Shown here piece after piece: positions 31,303 to 39,192 of a DNA stretch of 64,000 bases. Position 1 is the first letter of the stretch, and each line of letters opens with the position of its first letter. The notes under the pieces are model-generated. The model saw only the letters and a program-made list of their open reading frames with translations, was not told the DNA's origin and searched no databases. Made by a program: the position numbers and the translations under genes. This DNA comes from Dryocola clanedunensis subsp. sulfonylureivorans (GTDB taxonomy: Bacteria; Pseudomonadota; Gammaproteobacteria; Enterobacterales; Enterobacteriaceae), in contig NZ_JAERMU010000002.1 of assembly GCF_016756775.1 (NCBI RefSeq), positions 248,001-312,000 of the forward strand, in the 5' to 3' direction.

Positions 31303-32682
31303 TTACTCCCTCTCCCTCAGAGAGAGGGCTGGGGTGAAGGTGGCCTTCTCAGCGGGATCGTTACTTTCAGCCTCCCGCTTTCCCTTAGCAAAAATAGCCA
31401 CCGCAGTGATCATGGCCGGCACGGCGAGAATAAAGAATACCGTCTGGAACGAGAGGCCCAGGGACATCATTTCCGCACCGGCAAAAGCGCTCAGAATGGC
31501 CCCGATGCGTCCGATACCATGCATCCAGCTCGATCCCGTCGCGCGGGCTTCCGTCGGGTAGAAACTGGCAGAAAGCGCGTTCATTCCGGTATTCGCTCCG
31601 TTGAGACAGGAGCCGCAGAAAAATGCCAGCACCCCCAGCAGCATAAAACTATGCCCCGCCAGGCCAATCACAATCGTCATGCCGCCGCCGGTGGCGTACA
31701 TCAATCCGAGCGCCCAGTGCGGGTTAATCCTGTCCATCAACCAACCGGCAAACAGCGAGCCAATGGTGCCCCCAGCCTGATAAAGCGCGGCGATCACCGC
31801 TGCCTGCGCCACCGTCAGCCCAATCTGATTGACCATTGACGGCAGCCAGCTCCCCAGCACGTAGACCAGGAACAGGCCCATAAAATAGCCCAGCCACAGC
31901 ATCAGGGTGCCAAAGCGGTACTGCCCCGACATAACAATCGCTATCGAGCCACGCTTCACCGCAGGCGGCGGCGGGATCATAAACTCGCTGTCCGCCTTCA
32001 CAACGCCGGGATACAGCTTTGCCACAATCTGGCGAATGCACTGCTGCTCGGCTCGTTTACTGACCAGAAACCGCACGGACTCTGGCAGCTTCCACATCAG
32101 CAGGGGAACAAACAGCAGCGGCAATACTCCGCCCAGCGCCATCAGTGAATGCCAGCCCAGATGGGGGATCATCCACGACGCCGCAAATCCGCCGCTCGCC
32201 GCGCCAAAGGTAAAGCCGCAGAATATCACCGTGATGAGAAATGAGCGTTTCTTCTCCGGCGCGTATTCCGACACCAGCGTGCCCATATTGGGCATTGCCG
32301 CCCCAAGCCCCAGTCCGGTCATAAAGCGGAAGAAAATCATTTGTTCAACGTTGTGGGAAAAGGCGGTAGCAATGGTCCAGAAGCCAAAGAAAAACACGCT
32401 GTTGATGATTATCTTCTTACGACCCAGCCAGTCGGCCAGCGGGCCGGACAGCATCGCCCCCAGCGCCAGACCAATAAGCGCTGCGCTGATGACAAAACCC
32501 AGCTCATGGTTGGTGACGCCCCAGCTCGTCTTCAGCACCGGCGCGATAAACCCCATAATGGCGATATCAAATCCGTCGAGGGCAATCACGCAGAACCCCA
32601 GCAGCACAATCAGTTTCTGGTAGCGACCCAGCGGGCTGTGATCGATTAACTCTCTTACATCCATGACTTTTATATCCGACAT
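31303..32682 (-). CDS. pcaK: aromatic acid:H+ symporter PcaK
   Basis: A 459-residue MFS permease of the aromatic acid:H+ symporter family with 12 predicted helices. ALDGFDIAIMGF in helix 1 carries the family's essential aspartates, and GPLADWLGRKK is the loop 2-3 motif. Likely cargo is 4-hydroxybenzoate or protocatechuate, fitting pobA nearby. The ATG at 32682 follows GGAGA; the frame extends 18 codons upstream without support. Its last dozen residues (TFTPALSLRERE) are encoded by a dispersed repeat. Divergent from a TetR gene. Confidence 0.88.
   Translation of the reverse strand: MSDIKVMDVRELIDHSPLGRYQKLIVLLGFCVIALDGFDIAIMGFIAPVLKTSWGVTNHELGFVISAALIGLALGAMLSGPLADWLGRKKIIINSVFFFGFWTIATAFSHNVEQMIFFRFMTGLGLGAAMPNMGTLVSEYAPEKKRSFLITVIFCGFTFGAASGGFAASWMIPHLGWHSLMALGGVLPLLFVPLLMWKLPESVRFLVSKRAEQQCIRQIVAKLYPGVVKADSEFMIPPPPAVKRGSIAIVMSGQYRFGTLMLWLGYFMGLFLVYVLGSWLPSMVNQIGLTVAQAAVIAALYQAGGTIGSLFAGWLMDRINPHWALGLMYATGGGMTIVIGLAGHSFMLLGVLAFFCGSCLNGANTGMNALSASFYPTEARATGSSWMHGIGRIGAILSAFAGAEMMSLGLSFQTVFFILAVPAMITAVAIFAKGKREAESNDPAEKATFTPALSLRERE
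31307..31340. repeat. short palindromic repeat inside the pcaK 3' end
   Basis: CTCCCTCTCCCTC followed by AGAGAGAGGG and CTGGGGTGAAGG, the form of a repeat seen widely in intergenic DNA of enterobacteria and other proteobacteria. Here it forms the last codons and the stop region of pcaK. Confidence 0.65.
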
Positions 32683-32838
32683 AAAGATTCTCCGCGCCGT
32701 GGAAAGGCGCCACGTCAGTGATAGTATTCGCAACACGACACCCGGGAACAGTAGAAGTTAGTGTATAAGCACAAGCATCGCGCTGGGTTGGATCACATTT
32801 TTTAAACATATCGTTCACAAAACGAACCTTATGATTCA

Positions 32839-32857
32839 ATAACCAACTCCCGGTTAT
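32839..32857. promoter_or_regulatory. operator candidate between pcaK and the TetR gene
   Basis: ATAACC-aactccc-GGTTAT, 6-bp arms with a 7-bp centre, 36 bp before the TetR start codon. A shorter repeat GTTC-N7-GAAC is at 32813-32827. Either could bind the adjacent TetR protein. Confidence 0.4.
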
Positions 32858-32893
32858 ATAATAACTTTTTAGATTTATTCAGAAGGAGCCAGC

Positions 32894-33535
32894 ATGGAAA
32901 GCCACGAGATCTATCTCCCTGAACGCTTTGAAGAGGCGAGCCTGAAGGAGAAAATCTTTTTTAGTGCCATCGAGCTATTTGCCGAATTTGGCCTTAACGG
33001 CGCACGCATGGAGCAGATCGCCGAAAAAGCCGGTACCACAAAGCGCATGGTGGTTTATCACTTTAAGAACAAAGAGCTGCTGTATATCCAGGTGCTGGAA
33101 TACGTCTATACCCAAATTCGTAGCGCAGAACGCAGGCTGAATCTCGCCGACCTGCCCCCTGTTGAAGCCATGGTACAGCTGGTTGAGTGGACGTTTGATT
33201 TCCACGCCAGCAACCCGGATTTCATTCGCATCATCTGCATGGAGAACATGCAGCGCGGGCGCTTTGTAAAAGAGTCCACCTGGCTGCGTGAGGTGAACCG
33301 CAGCGCGTTAACGCTGTTGGAGGACGTGCTAAGCCGCGGCCAGGCTGCGCATCTGTTCAGCAAATCGATTAACGCCAAAGACGTTCACCGTCTGATCAGT
33401 AGCTTTAGCTTCCACCATGTCGCCAACAGCTATACGTTTTCGAATCTTTTTGAAGAGGGTGTCGATCCGGCGCAGAACACTGCCCATTATCGTGAAATGG
33501 CGGTAAAAGTGGTACTGAGATATATCGGGCCATAG
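32894..33535 (+). CDS. TetR-family transcriptional regulator
   Basis: A 213-residue repressor. The HTH lies at about 18-65 (IFFSAIELFAEFGLNGARME, then KRMVVYHFKNKELLY), followed by an all-helical ligand domain. AAGGAG precedes the ATG. Divergent from pcaK, so the likely role is aromatic-acid-responsive control of pcaK; this is context, not proof. It occupies, with pcaK, the place where dnaT-dnaC sit in E. coli. Confidence 0.85.
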   Translation: MESHEIYLPERFEEASLKEKIFFSAIELFAEFGLNGARMEQIAEKAGTTKRMVVYHFKNKELLYIQVLEYVYTQIRSAERRLNLADLPPVEAMVQLVEWTFDFHASNPDFIRIICMENMQRGRFVKESTWLREVNRSALTLLEDVLSRGQAAHLFSKSINAKDVHRLISSFSFHHVANSYTFSNLFEEGVDPAQNTAHYREMAVKVVLRYIGP

Positions 33536-33619
33536 AGATTAGGAACTCTCTACATCCGTCCGTTCGCCGCAAGACGTTATACTCGAGAGCTGATAGCTCT
33601 AACGAAAGGGAATAACAAG

Positions 33620-34126
33620 ATGAAAGCAAGCAAAGTAATCTGCGCTCTGGCGCTGGCATCATCGGTACTTGCAGGCCAGGCGGTGGCGGCAAGCTGGCAG
33701 GACCAGCTCTCCAGCGCAGCGAGTGAACTGAGCAACAGCAGCGGTGCATCCTCCACCGCGGGCACCGCAAGCAGCGGCTTGTCCCTCTCTACGCTGACCG
33801 GGCTGCTGAACGGCGGCAACCAGGCGCTTAGCGCCAACAGTATGACCAACGCGGCGGGCGTGATGGAGTACTGCGCGAAGAACAAGCTGGCTTCCGTGAC
33901 CAGCACTGAAAACCTGAAAAGCCAGCTGATGAACAAGCTCGGCATGGAAGACACCGCGAAGGCGGTTGAAAAACCGGATTACAACCAGGGGCTGATGGGC
34001 CTGCTGAATACCGGCAAAGGCCAGCAGCTGGATCTGACCACCATCGGCAGCTCGCCGCTGGCGGAGAAGGTGAAAACCAAGGCGTGCGATCTGGTGCTGA
34101 AGCAGGCGGCTAACTTCGTTTCATAA
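33620..34126 (+). CDS. yjjA: DUF2501 secreted protein YjjA
   Basis: A 168-residue protein with a signal peptide (residues 1-23, cleaved after GQAVAA) and a low-complexity Ser/Ala/Gly stretch at 35-58. The DUF2501 core follows: LLNGGNQALSANSMTNAAGV, YCAKNKLAS and CDLVLKQAANFVS. Two conserved cysteines may form a disulfide in the periplasm. It matches E. coli YjjA; function is unknown. In E. coli it follows dnaC, which is missing here. Confidence 0.88.
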   Translation: MKASKVICALALASSVLAGQAVAASWQDQLSSAASELSNSSGASSTAGTASSGLSLSTLTGLLNGGNQALSANSMTNAAGVMEYCAKNKLASVTSTENLKSQLMNKLGMEDTAKAVEKPDYNQGLMGLLNTGKGQQLDLTTIGSSPLAEKVKTKACDLVLKQAANFVS

Positions 34127-34146
34127 TCCGTTTTGCGCGTAAAAAT

Positions 34147-34445
34147 GGTGGATGGCGCTGCCGCTTATCCACCCTACGCATCATTCATATTTGATGGACG
34201 GCACTGCCGCTTATCTACCCTACGCATTATTTATATTTGGTGGATGGCGCTGCCGCTTATCCACCCTACGCATCATTCATATTTGATGGATGGCGCTGCC
34301 GCTTATCTACCCTACGCATTATTTATATTTGGTGGATGGCGCTGCCGCTTATCCACCCTACGAAGTTTTTCATATCTGGTGGGTGGCGCTGCCGCTTATC
34401 CACTCCACCTGGTTCGTAGGTCGGATAAGCGCAGCGTCATCCGAC
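34147..34445. repeat. tandem REP-like array, 46-bp units in 92-bp dimers
   Basis: Six direct copies of a unit GGTGGATGGCGCTGCCGCTT... each ending near CATATTT, starting at 34147, 34193, 34239, 34284/5, 34331 and 34378. Odd and even units differ (ATCCACCC/ATCTACCC; CATTCATA/TATTTATA), so the true period is 92 bp. A seventh, inverted REP unit ends the array at 34416-34445. No stop codons fall in one plus-strand reading, but this follows from repeat composition, not from coding. Confidence 0.88.
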
Positions 34446-34452
34446 AGGGCTG

Positions 34453-35463
34453 TTAGTAGTCGAACTGACGGTAATAGCGTCGGATGTCCAGGCTGTGCCC
34501 GGTGTAATGTTCAAAATGAGCGGCCAGCCTGTCCACCAGCAGGGTTGAGGCCACGCACGGCGCCATTATCCAGCGGAACTCGTCGTCAATGCCGTTAAGC
34601 GCAAATTCACGAGGATCGATAACCACCAGATCGTCGGTGATCTTGCTGGCAAAGGCTTCCACTCGATCGTCGAGCGCGCGGCACTTCCCTTCCCCTTTCA
34701 CCAGAAACAGCGGCACGTCTTTTTCCAGCAGCTCCAGCGTGCCGTGGAAAAACTCCGCCGAACTGACCGATTTGGTACGTTTCCACTGCATCTCTTCCAG
34801 AATACACATCGAGAACAGATAGACCTCGCCCCACATCTCGGCCCCGCCGATCCACATCATGTACTCCGCGTTATGGTAGCGGCTGGCAATCTCGTCGGCG
34901 CGATCGTTAAATTTGCGTTTAGCCTGTAACAGATTTTCCGGCAGCAGCTCCAGCTGGCCTGCAAAACGATCGTAGCCGCTGAACTCGCCGTTGAGCGCGA
35001 CCAGGCGGAAGAACAGCCAGTACAGCAGCATGTATTCAAACTCCACGCCGTTTTTGTGCTGCATCGGGATGTGCCAGGTTGCCGCTTCGGCCAGCGGCGA
35101 GTCCGCATTTTTAGTGATGGCCACCACGCGAATGCCCTGCTCTTTGCACCAGCGGGCAATCGCCACCGACTCTTTAGTATCGCCTGATTTTGAAAGCGTA
35201 ATCACCACAGAGTCTTTAGTGAGCTTTTTATTTCCCTTAGAGATTAACTCCGCCGCCTGCTCGGTATAAACCGGCAGCGCGGTCACCTCTTTGGCAAACT
35301 CCTGCATGGCCATCATCGGTGCCAGCGAACCGCCCACCGAGGCGAAAAATATATTATTAAACCCGGCGTCGTGAATATTTCCGGCCACCTGCTCGGCAAC
35401 TTTACGCGCAGAGATAATATCGCGAGCACTGGTCAGGTACTCGTCCTGATTAAAACCTAACAT
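34453..35463 (-). CDS. gfrF: fructoselysine-6-phosphate deglycase (SIS domain)
   Basis: A 336-residue sugar-isomerase-fold enzyme with two SIS domains: SVGGSLAPMMA (about 43-53) and LSKSGDTKES (95-104) in the first, SSAEFFHGTLEL in the second. It resembles FrlB and Salmonella GfrF, which split fructoselysine-6-phosphate into glucose-6-phosphate and lysine. AGGAG precedes the ATG. Last gene of the gfr operon. Assignment of E versus F follows operon position and FrlB likeness. Confidence 0.85.
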   Translation of the reverse strand: MLGFNQDEYLTSARDIISARKVAEQVAGNIHDAGFNNIFFASVGGSLAPMMAMQEFAKEVTALPVYTEQAAELISKGNKKLTKDSVVITLSKSGDTKESVAIARWCKEQGIRVVAITKNADSPLAEAATWHIPMQHKNGVEFEYMLLYWLFFRLVALNGEFSGYDRFAGQLELLPENLLQAKRKFNDRADEIASRYHNAEYMMWIGGAEMWGEVYLFSMCILEEMQWKRTKSVSSAEFFHGTLELLEKDVPLFLVKGEGKCRALDDRVEAFASKITDDLVVIDPREFALNGIDDEFRWIMAPCVASTLLVDRLAAHFEHYTGHSLDIRRYYRQFDY

Positions 35464-35484
35464 AGTTATTCTCCTGAAAAGGAA

Positions 35485-36546
35485 TTAAATTTTGCTTTTA
35501 AGCACTCTGTCAAAATCATCAAAAATACGCACACTTAGATCCGTGCCTTTCGCCGTGGCGATATTAAAAGCCAGCAGCTGGAACGGGACTATTAATAATA
35601 AAGGCGCAAAGTTATGGCTTACTGAATAATCCAGCGCCAGCGTATTCTCGTCATTACTTTCCGCAGCCAGGGTTACGGTAAACGCGCCGCCCAGCGCGGG
35701 CCGCATATAGTCCCGTAACGCAGCGCTGCGCGCATGGGGCCGGTCTTCAATGAAAAAGATTGTGTGCTTTGCGCTGGCCTCAAGGTACGGGCCGTGCATG
35801 TAGGCCTCCAGCTCGAAGCCGCTGGAGGGCAGCCGCACCGTTTCGGTGAACTTCGTTTCGAACTCCTTCGCCACGCCAACCAGCGCGCCATAGCCAGTCG
35901 CCACAAAGCGCTGCGCCCCGATGAAATGCTGCCGATGGCGAGCGATGAAGGCGTTGGTTTTGTCTATCACGCCCGGTATCGCCAGCGCTATATCCTTCAG
36001 CTCTGCCAGCGCCCGTTCCTTTTCTCCCGCCTCAGGCAGACCGCCGTGTTCGGCAACGGTCAGGGCGATGAGCAACAGGTTCAGCACCGTGGCGCTGAAG
36101 CCCAGCGTCACGAACCCCACGCTTTCAATGCCGGTGTTAATATCCAGCACGCCGTCGGCCTGCTGAGCAACCGGGCTTGCGGGATTAGAGGTCAGGCAAA
36201 AGACTGGAATGCGCTGTGCCTGCACCTTTTTCACAGCCTCAAGCGTCGACGCGCTTTTACCGCTCTGTGACACCGCAATAACCAAATCCGTTGTCGGATC
36301 CAGCCGTTCATAATGGGTGAAATTATAAGGTTCTTTAATATCTACCAGTATCCCGAAGCGATCTTCGAAATAATACTTCGCGCAGAGCACCGCGTTATAT
36401 GACGATCCCGTTGCCAGAATCATTATTTTATTTACAGTTTTGTTAGCCAGGTACTCTTTTAGCGGCGCAAGCTTAGCCTCGTATTCATTAAGAATAACCC
36501 CCAGCGCCTCTGACTCCCGGTCGATATAATCCAGCATGGTTGACAT
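35485..36546 (-). CDS. gfrE: glucoselysine-6-phosphate deglycase (SIS domain)
   Basis: A 353-residue GlmS-like SIS protein: ATGSSYNAVLCAKYY (46-60), VSQSGKSASTLEA (near 92-104) and GFELEAYMHGPYLEA (near 242). It corresponds to Salmonella GfrE, which cleaves the PTS product glucoselysine-6-phosphate. The ATG at 36546 follows GAGGA; the frame extends 8 codons upstream into gfrD. It works with gfrF to process Amadori products taken up by GfrABCD. Confidence 0.85.
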   Translation of the reverse strand: MSTMLDYIDRESEALGVILNEYEAKLAPLKEYLANKTVNKIMILATGSSYNAVLCAKYYFEDRFGILVDIKEPYNFTHYERLDPTTDLVIAVSQSGKSASTLEAVKKVQAQRIPVFCLTSNPASPVAQQADGVLDINTGIESVGFVTLGFSATVLNLLLIALTVAEHGGLPEAGEKERALAELKDIALAIPGVIDKTNAFIARHRQHFIGAQRFVATGYGALVGVAKEFETKFTETVRLPSSGFELEAYMHGPYLEASAKHTIFFIEDRPHARSAALRDYMRPALGGAFTVTLAAESNDENTLALDYSVSHNFAPLLLIVPFQLLAFNIATAKGTDLSVRIFDDFDRVLKSKI

Positions 36547-36556
36547 TGTATAATCC

Positions 36557-37405
36557 TCAGAATAAACCAATCCATGAACCTAATATTCCCACCACCGCCA
36601 TGCCGCCCAGAATGGCCAGCGGTTTAACCTTTCTGCCCAGCAGCCAGTAGACGATGCCAAAGCTCAGCAGCGGGAGTAAAGCAGGCATGACGTCGTTGAT
36701 GATGTCCTGCACGTGGGTTTTCGCATCCCCCGTCCCGAAGGTAATAGGAATGGTGATATCAATCATGGAGGCGGTCATTGCCCCCACCACCATCAGGCCG
36801 ATTATCGATGCGCCATAGGTCAGGCTCTCCATCATCCCGCTCTTCTGGATACGCTGCAGCACGCCGGTTCCCAGCACGTACCCCCAGCGGGTAAACAGGA
36901 AACGCACGGCCAGGTGCGGGATGTTAAACACCAGCAGGAACAGAATGGGACCAAGAATGCTGCCTTTAAGGGCGAGGCTTGTGCCGATGCCGGTAGCAAT
37001 CAGGCGCAGCGTGCCCCAGAAGAACGAGTCGCCCAGCCCGGCCAGCGGCCCCATCAGCGAGGCCTTTACGCTGTCCACGGAGGCCGCGTCCATGCCCTTC
37101 GACTGGCTGTTTTTCTCTTCCATCGCCGCCGTTATGCCCAGGATCAGCGTGACGATGTGCGGCGTGGTGTTGAAGAACGCCAGGTGGCGCTTCAGCGCGC
37201 AGGCCAGATCCTCTTTGCGGGTATACAGCTTTTTCAGCACCGGGATCATCGCGTAAACAAACGCCAGGTTCATCTGCCGTTCATAGTTCCAGGAGAACTC
37301 CATCTGGAACGAGCGCCAGAACACGCTGCGCAGCTCTTTATCGGTAATGCCGCCGGTCTCCTCTTCTGCCGCCTGAGTTTCCTCAGAAATCATCTTCATC
37401 GTCAT
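36557..37405 (-). CDS. gfrD: PTS IID component, mannose family
   Basis: A 282-residue membrane component. FWRSFQMEFSWNYERQMNLAF near the N-terminus, GPLAGLGDSFFWGTLR and the C-terminal WLLGRKVKPLAILGG are IID family signatures. With GfrC it forms the sugar channel of the glucoselysine/fructoselysine transporter. The ATG at 37405 lies 6 nt after AGGAG, inside the end of gfrC (23-bp overlap). Confidence 0.93.
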   Translation of the reverse strand: MTMKMISEETQAAEEETGGITDKELRSVFWRSFQMEFSWNYERQMNLAFVYAMIPVLKKLYTRKEDLACALKRHLAFFNTTPHIVTLILGITAAMEEKNSQSKGMDAASVDSVKASLMGPLAGLGDSFFWGTLRLIATGIGTSLALKGSILGPILFLLVFNIPHLAVRFLFTRWGYVLGTGVLQRIQKSGMMESLTYGASIIGLMVVGAMTASMIDITIPITFGTGDAKTHVQDIINDVMPALLPLLSFGIVYWLLGRKVKPLAILGGMAVVGILGSWIGLF

Positions 37406-38162
37406 TCTGGACTCCTTGTGCCGCCGTCGGGCGCGGGGAATTAAGTTGCGTGACGTTCACCATCACCACGGCGGTGATCGCGCCGAGGATGGCAATGCCG
37501 GTCACCGGGATTTTCAGATAGGCCATCAGCACGAAGCCGAGGAAGAAGTAAGGCGCCACCTTGCGGTTAATCAGCAGGCGGGCCAGCATCGCAAAGCCCA
37601 GCGCGGGGATAATCCCCGTTGCCACGCTCAGGCCATGCTTGATGAACTCCGGAATGGCATCCAGCAGGCTCTTCACCGCGCCGCTGCCGACCATAAAGGA
37701 GACGGTCACCACCGTCGCCAGCATCAGCGAAAGGCCAAACCCGGCGATGAGGTGCATCCGCTCGATGCCCCGGGTATCCGCCTGCTCCGCGTAGGCGTCC
37801 GCCTTCTGGTTCAGGGTCGGAATAAACAGCCCGAGATAGACGTTTTTCAGCACCAGCGTCAGCGTGGCTATCGGCAGGCCCAGCAGCAGAGCCGTTTCCG
37901 TCCCCGCCCCGGACGTAATTGCAAAAGCCACGCCCAGAATGCCGCCGGTGACCACGTCTGGCGGAATAGAGGCCCCCACCGAAAACGAACCGATGAACGC
38001 CAGCTCCAGCGTCGCGCCCATAATCACGCCGGTTTGCACATCGCCCAACACCAGCCCGGTGAGCAGGCCGGTGACAATCGGCCTGGAAATTAACGACGTG
38101 CCTAATGCATATTCGGACTGGGCAATAAAGGCCACCAGACCGAGCAGTAATGCTTCTACCAT
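37383..38162 (-). CDS. gfrC: PTS IIC component, mannose family
   Basis: A 259-residue membrane protein, MVEALLLGLVAFIAQSEYAL at the start, with six to eight hydrophobic segments. GASIPPDVVTGGILGVAFAI is the conserved IIC region. The ATG at 38162 follows GAGGGAAGC and gives the usual IIC length; the open frame runs 7 codons further into gfrB. Partner of GfrD. Confidence 0.93.
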   Translation of the reverse strand: MVEALLLGLVAFIAQSEYALGTSLISRPIVTGLLTGLVLGDVQTGVIMGATLELAFIGSFSVGASIPPDVVTGGILGVAFAITSGAGTETALLLGLPIATLTLVLKNVYLGLFIPTLNQKADAYAEQADTRGIERMHLIAGFGLSLMLATVVTVSFMVGSGAVKSLLDAIPEFIKHGLSVATGIIPALGFAMLARLLINRKVAPYFFLGFVLMAYLKIPVTGIAILGAITAVVMVNVTQLNSPRPTAAQGVQNDDEDDF

Positions 38163-38175
38163 GATGCTTCCCTCA

Positions 38176-38649
38176 CTATTCAACGCATTCGGTGAATAAT
38201 AATTTCCTGTCGTTAGGCACCTGCCGGATTTCCACTTCCGTACCCGCTTTAACCAGTTCGTTCAGCAAATTAATTTCCTCAGGCAGGACGTTAATCGCTT
38301 TCGAAATATTCTGGCTTCCCTCTTTGGCTTTAATACCGCCTAAGTTAATGCTTTTTATTTCTGGAATTTTACTGGCCAGCCGCCAGGCATCCTCGACGGA
38401 TTCCACGACGATAAATAATTTATATTTGTCGGTGACGCCGCTTTTTATCGCCGCAATCGAATCGGCGATATTTTTCATTACCAGCTTCACCGCGGGCGGT
38501 TTGGCGAGTTTAATGGTGGTTTTACGCAGCTCATCTTCCATCACTGCATCGTTGGCAATCAGGATACAGTCGGCGCTGATGTACTGGGTCCAGGAGAAGG
38601 CAACCTGGCCGTGGAGCAGGCGGTGGTCAACGCGCAGGAGTGTTATCAT
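38176..38649 (-). CDS. gfrB: PTS IIB component, mannose family
   Basis: A 157-residue cytoplasmic phosphocarrier. The phosphorylated histidine is H13 in VDHRLLHGQV, the IIB-man signature. It receives phosphate from GfrA and passes it to the substrate at the C6 hydroxyl. It starts 15 bp after gfrA. Confidence 0.94.
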   Translation of the reverse strand: MITLLRVDHRLLHGQVAFSWTQYISADCILIANDAVMEDELRKTTIKLAKPPAVKLVMKNIADSIAAIKSGVTDKYKLFIVVESVEDAWRLASKIPEIKSINLGGIKAKEGSQNISKAINVLPEEINLLNELVKAGTEVEIRQVPNDRKLLFTECVE

Positions 38650-38664
38650 TTTTCTTATCCTCGG

Positions 38665-39087
38665 TTAAAAGTCTTTATCCGTCACCAGCGCCGTATTCAG
38701 CGTCTGGTTGCAGTACTGGATGCTCTGGCGGGCGCTGGCCAGCGATTCGCTAATCAGCAGCTGCGTCTCTTCATCCTGCGGGGAAATCAGCATTTCGATA
38801 ATTAACGGCAGATTCAGCCCGGCCAGCAGATGGAAGCCGGGGCGGTGGATAAAGCGGATAAATTCATTGTTTACGCTGCCGGCAAAAATATCCGTTAATA
38901 CCACCAGCTCGTCCTGAGCCGGAAAAGAAGCCATCAGGTTATTCACCTGCTCGGTCAGATCCTCGCCCTCGTTAATATAGGCACAGAGCGTATGGATATT
39001 ATTTTGCTTGCCCAGAATCAGCTCAACCGAGTTGAGGATACCGGTAGCGAAGGTGCCGTGGCTGGCAAAAATATAGTGTCGTTTCAT
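38665..39087 (-). CDS. gfrA: PTS IIA component, mannose family
   Basis: A 140-residue IIA protein with the phosphorylated H10 in FASHGTFATG and VLTDIFAGSVNN further on. The ATG at 39087 gives this standard start; the longer frame would run through the sigma-54 promoter. It is the first gene of gfrABCDEF and is served by the -24/-12 promoter 41 bp upstream. Confidence 0.93.
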   Translation of the reverse strand: MKRHYIFASHGTFATGILNSVELILGKQNNIHTLCAYINEGEDLTEQVNNLMASFPAQDELVVLTDIFAGSVNNEFIRFIHRPGFHLLAGLNLPLIIEMLISPQDEETQLLISESLASARQSIQYCNQTLNTALVTDKDF

Positions 39088-39127
39088 CCTGTCCTCGAAA
39101 ATAAATCCCGCTGTCTGAGCTTTAAAT

Positions 39128-39143
39128 TGCAACTGCCGTGCCA
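39128..39143 (-). promoter_or_regulatory. sigma-54 promoter of gfrABCDEF
   Basis: TGGCACGGCAGTTGCA on the minus strand fits the -24/-12 consensus TGGCACG-N4-TTGCA exactly. It lies between gfrR and gfrA, 41 bp before the gfrA start, and its activator gene is adjacent. Its -24 half is also one arm of a 9-bp inverted repeat (39135-39159). Confidence 0.9.
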
Positions 39144-39159
39144 GCATTAGTGGCACGGC
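39135..39159. repeat. inverted repeat overlapping the gfr sigma-54 promoter
   Basis: GCCGTGCCA (39135-39143), 7-bp spacer GCATTAG, TGGCACGGC (39151-39159): perfect 9-bp arms. One arm contains the -24 element, so the other arm is a -24-like sequence facing the opposite way. It might form a hairpin at the gfrR mRNA end. Confidence 0.8.
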
Positions 39160-39192
39160 GGAGAGTGACGGGGATGAAGCGGGAGAAAAAGC

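Noticed and set aside
34147-34445. Array considered as a CRISPR
   Set aside because: Units are contiguous and similar along their whole length, with no unique spacers, and no cas genes occur nearby.
34133-34456. A 107-codon open frame on the plus strand ending past yjjA
   Set aside because: It lies wholly in the 46-bp repeat array; the lack of stops comes from repeat composition, and the three frames cycle because 46 is not a multiple of three.
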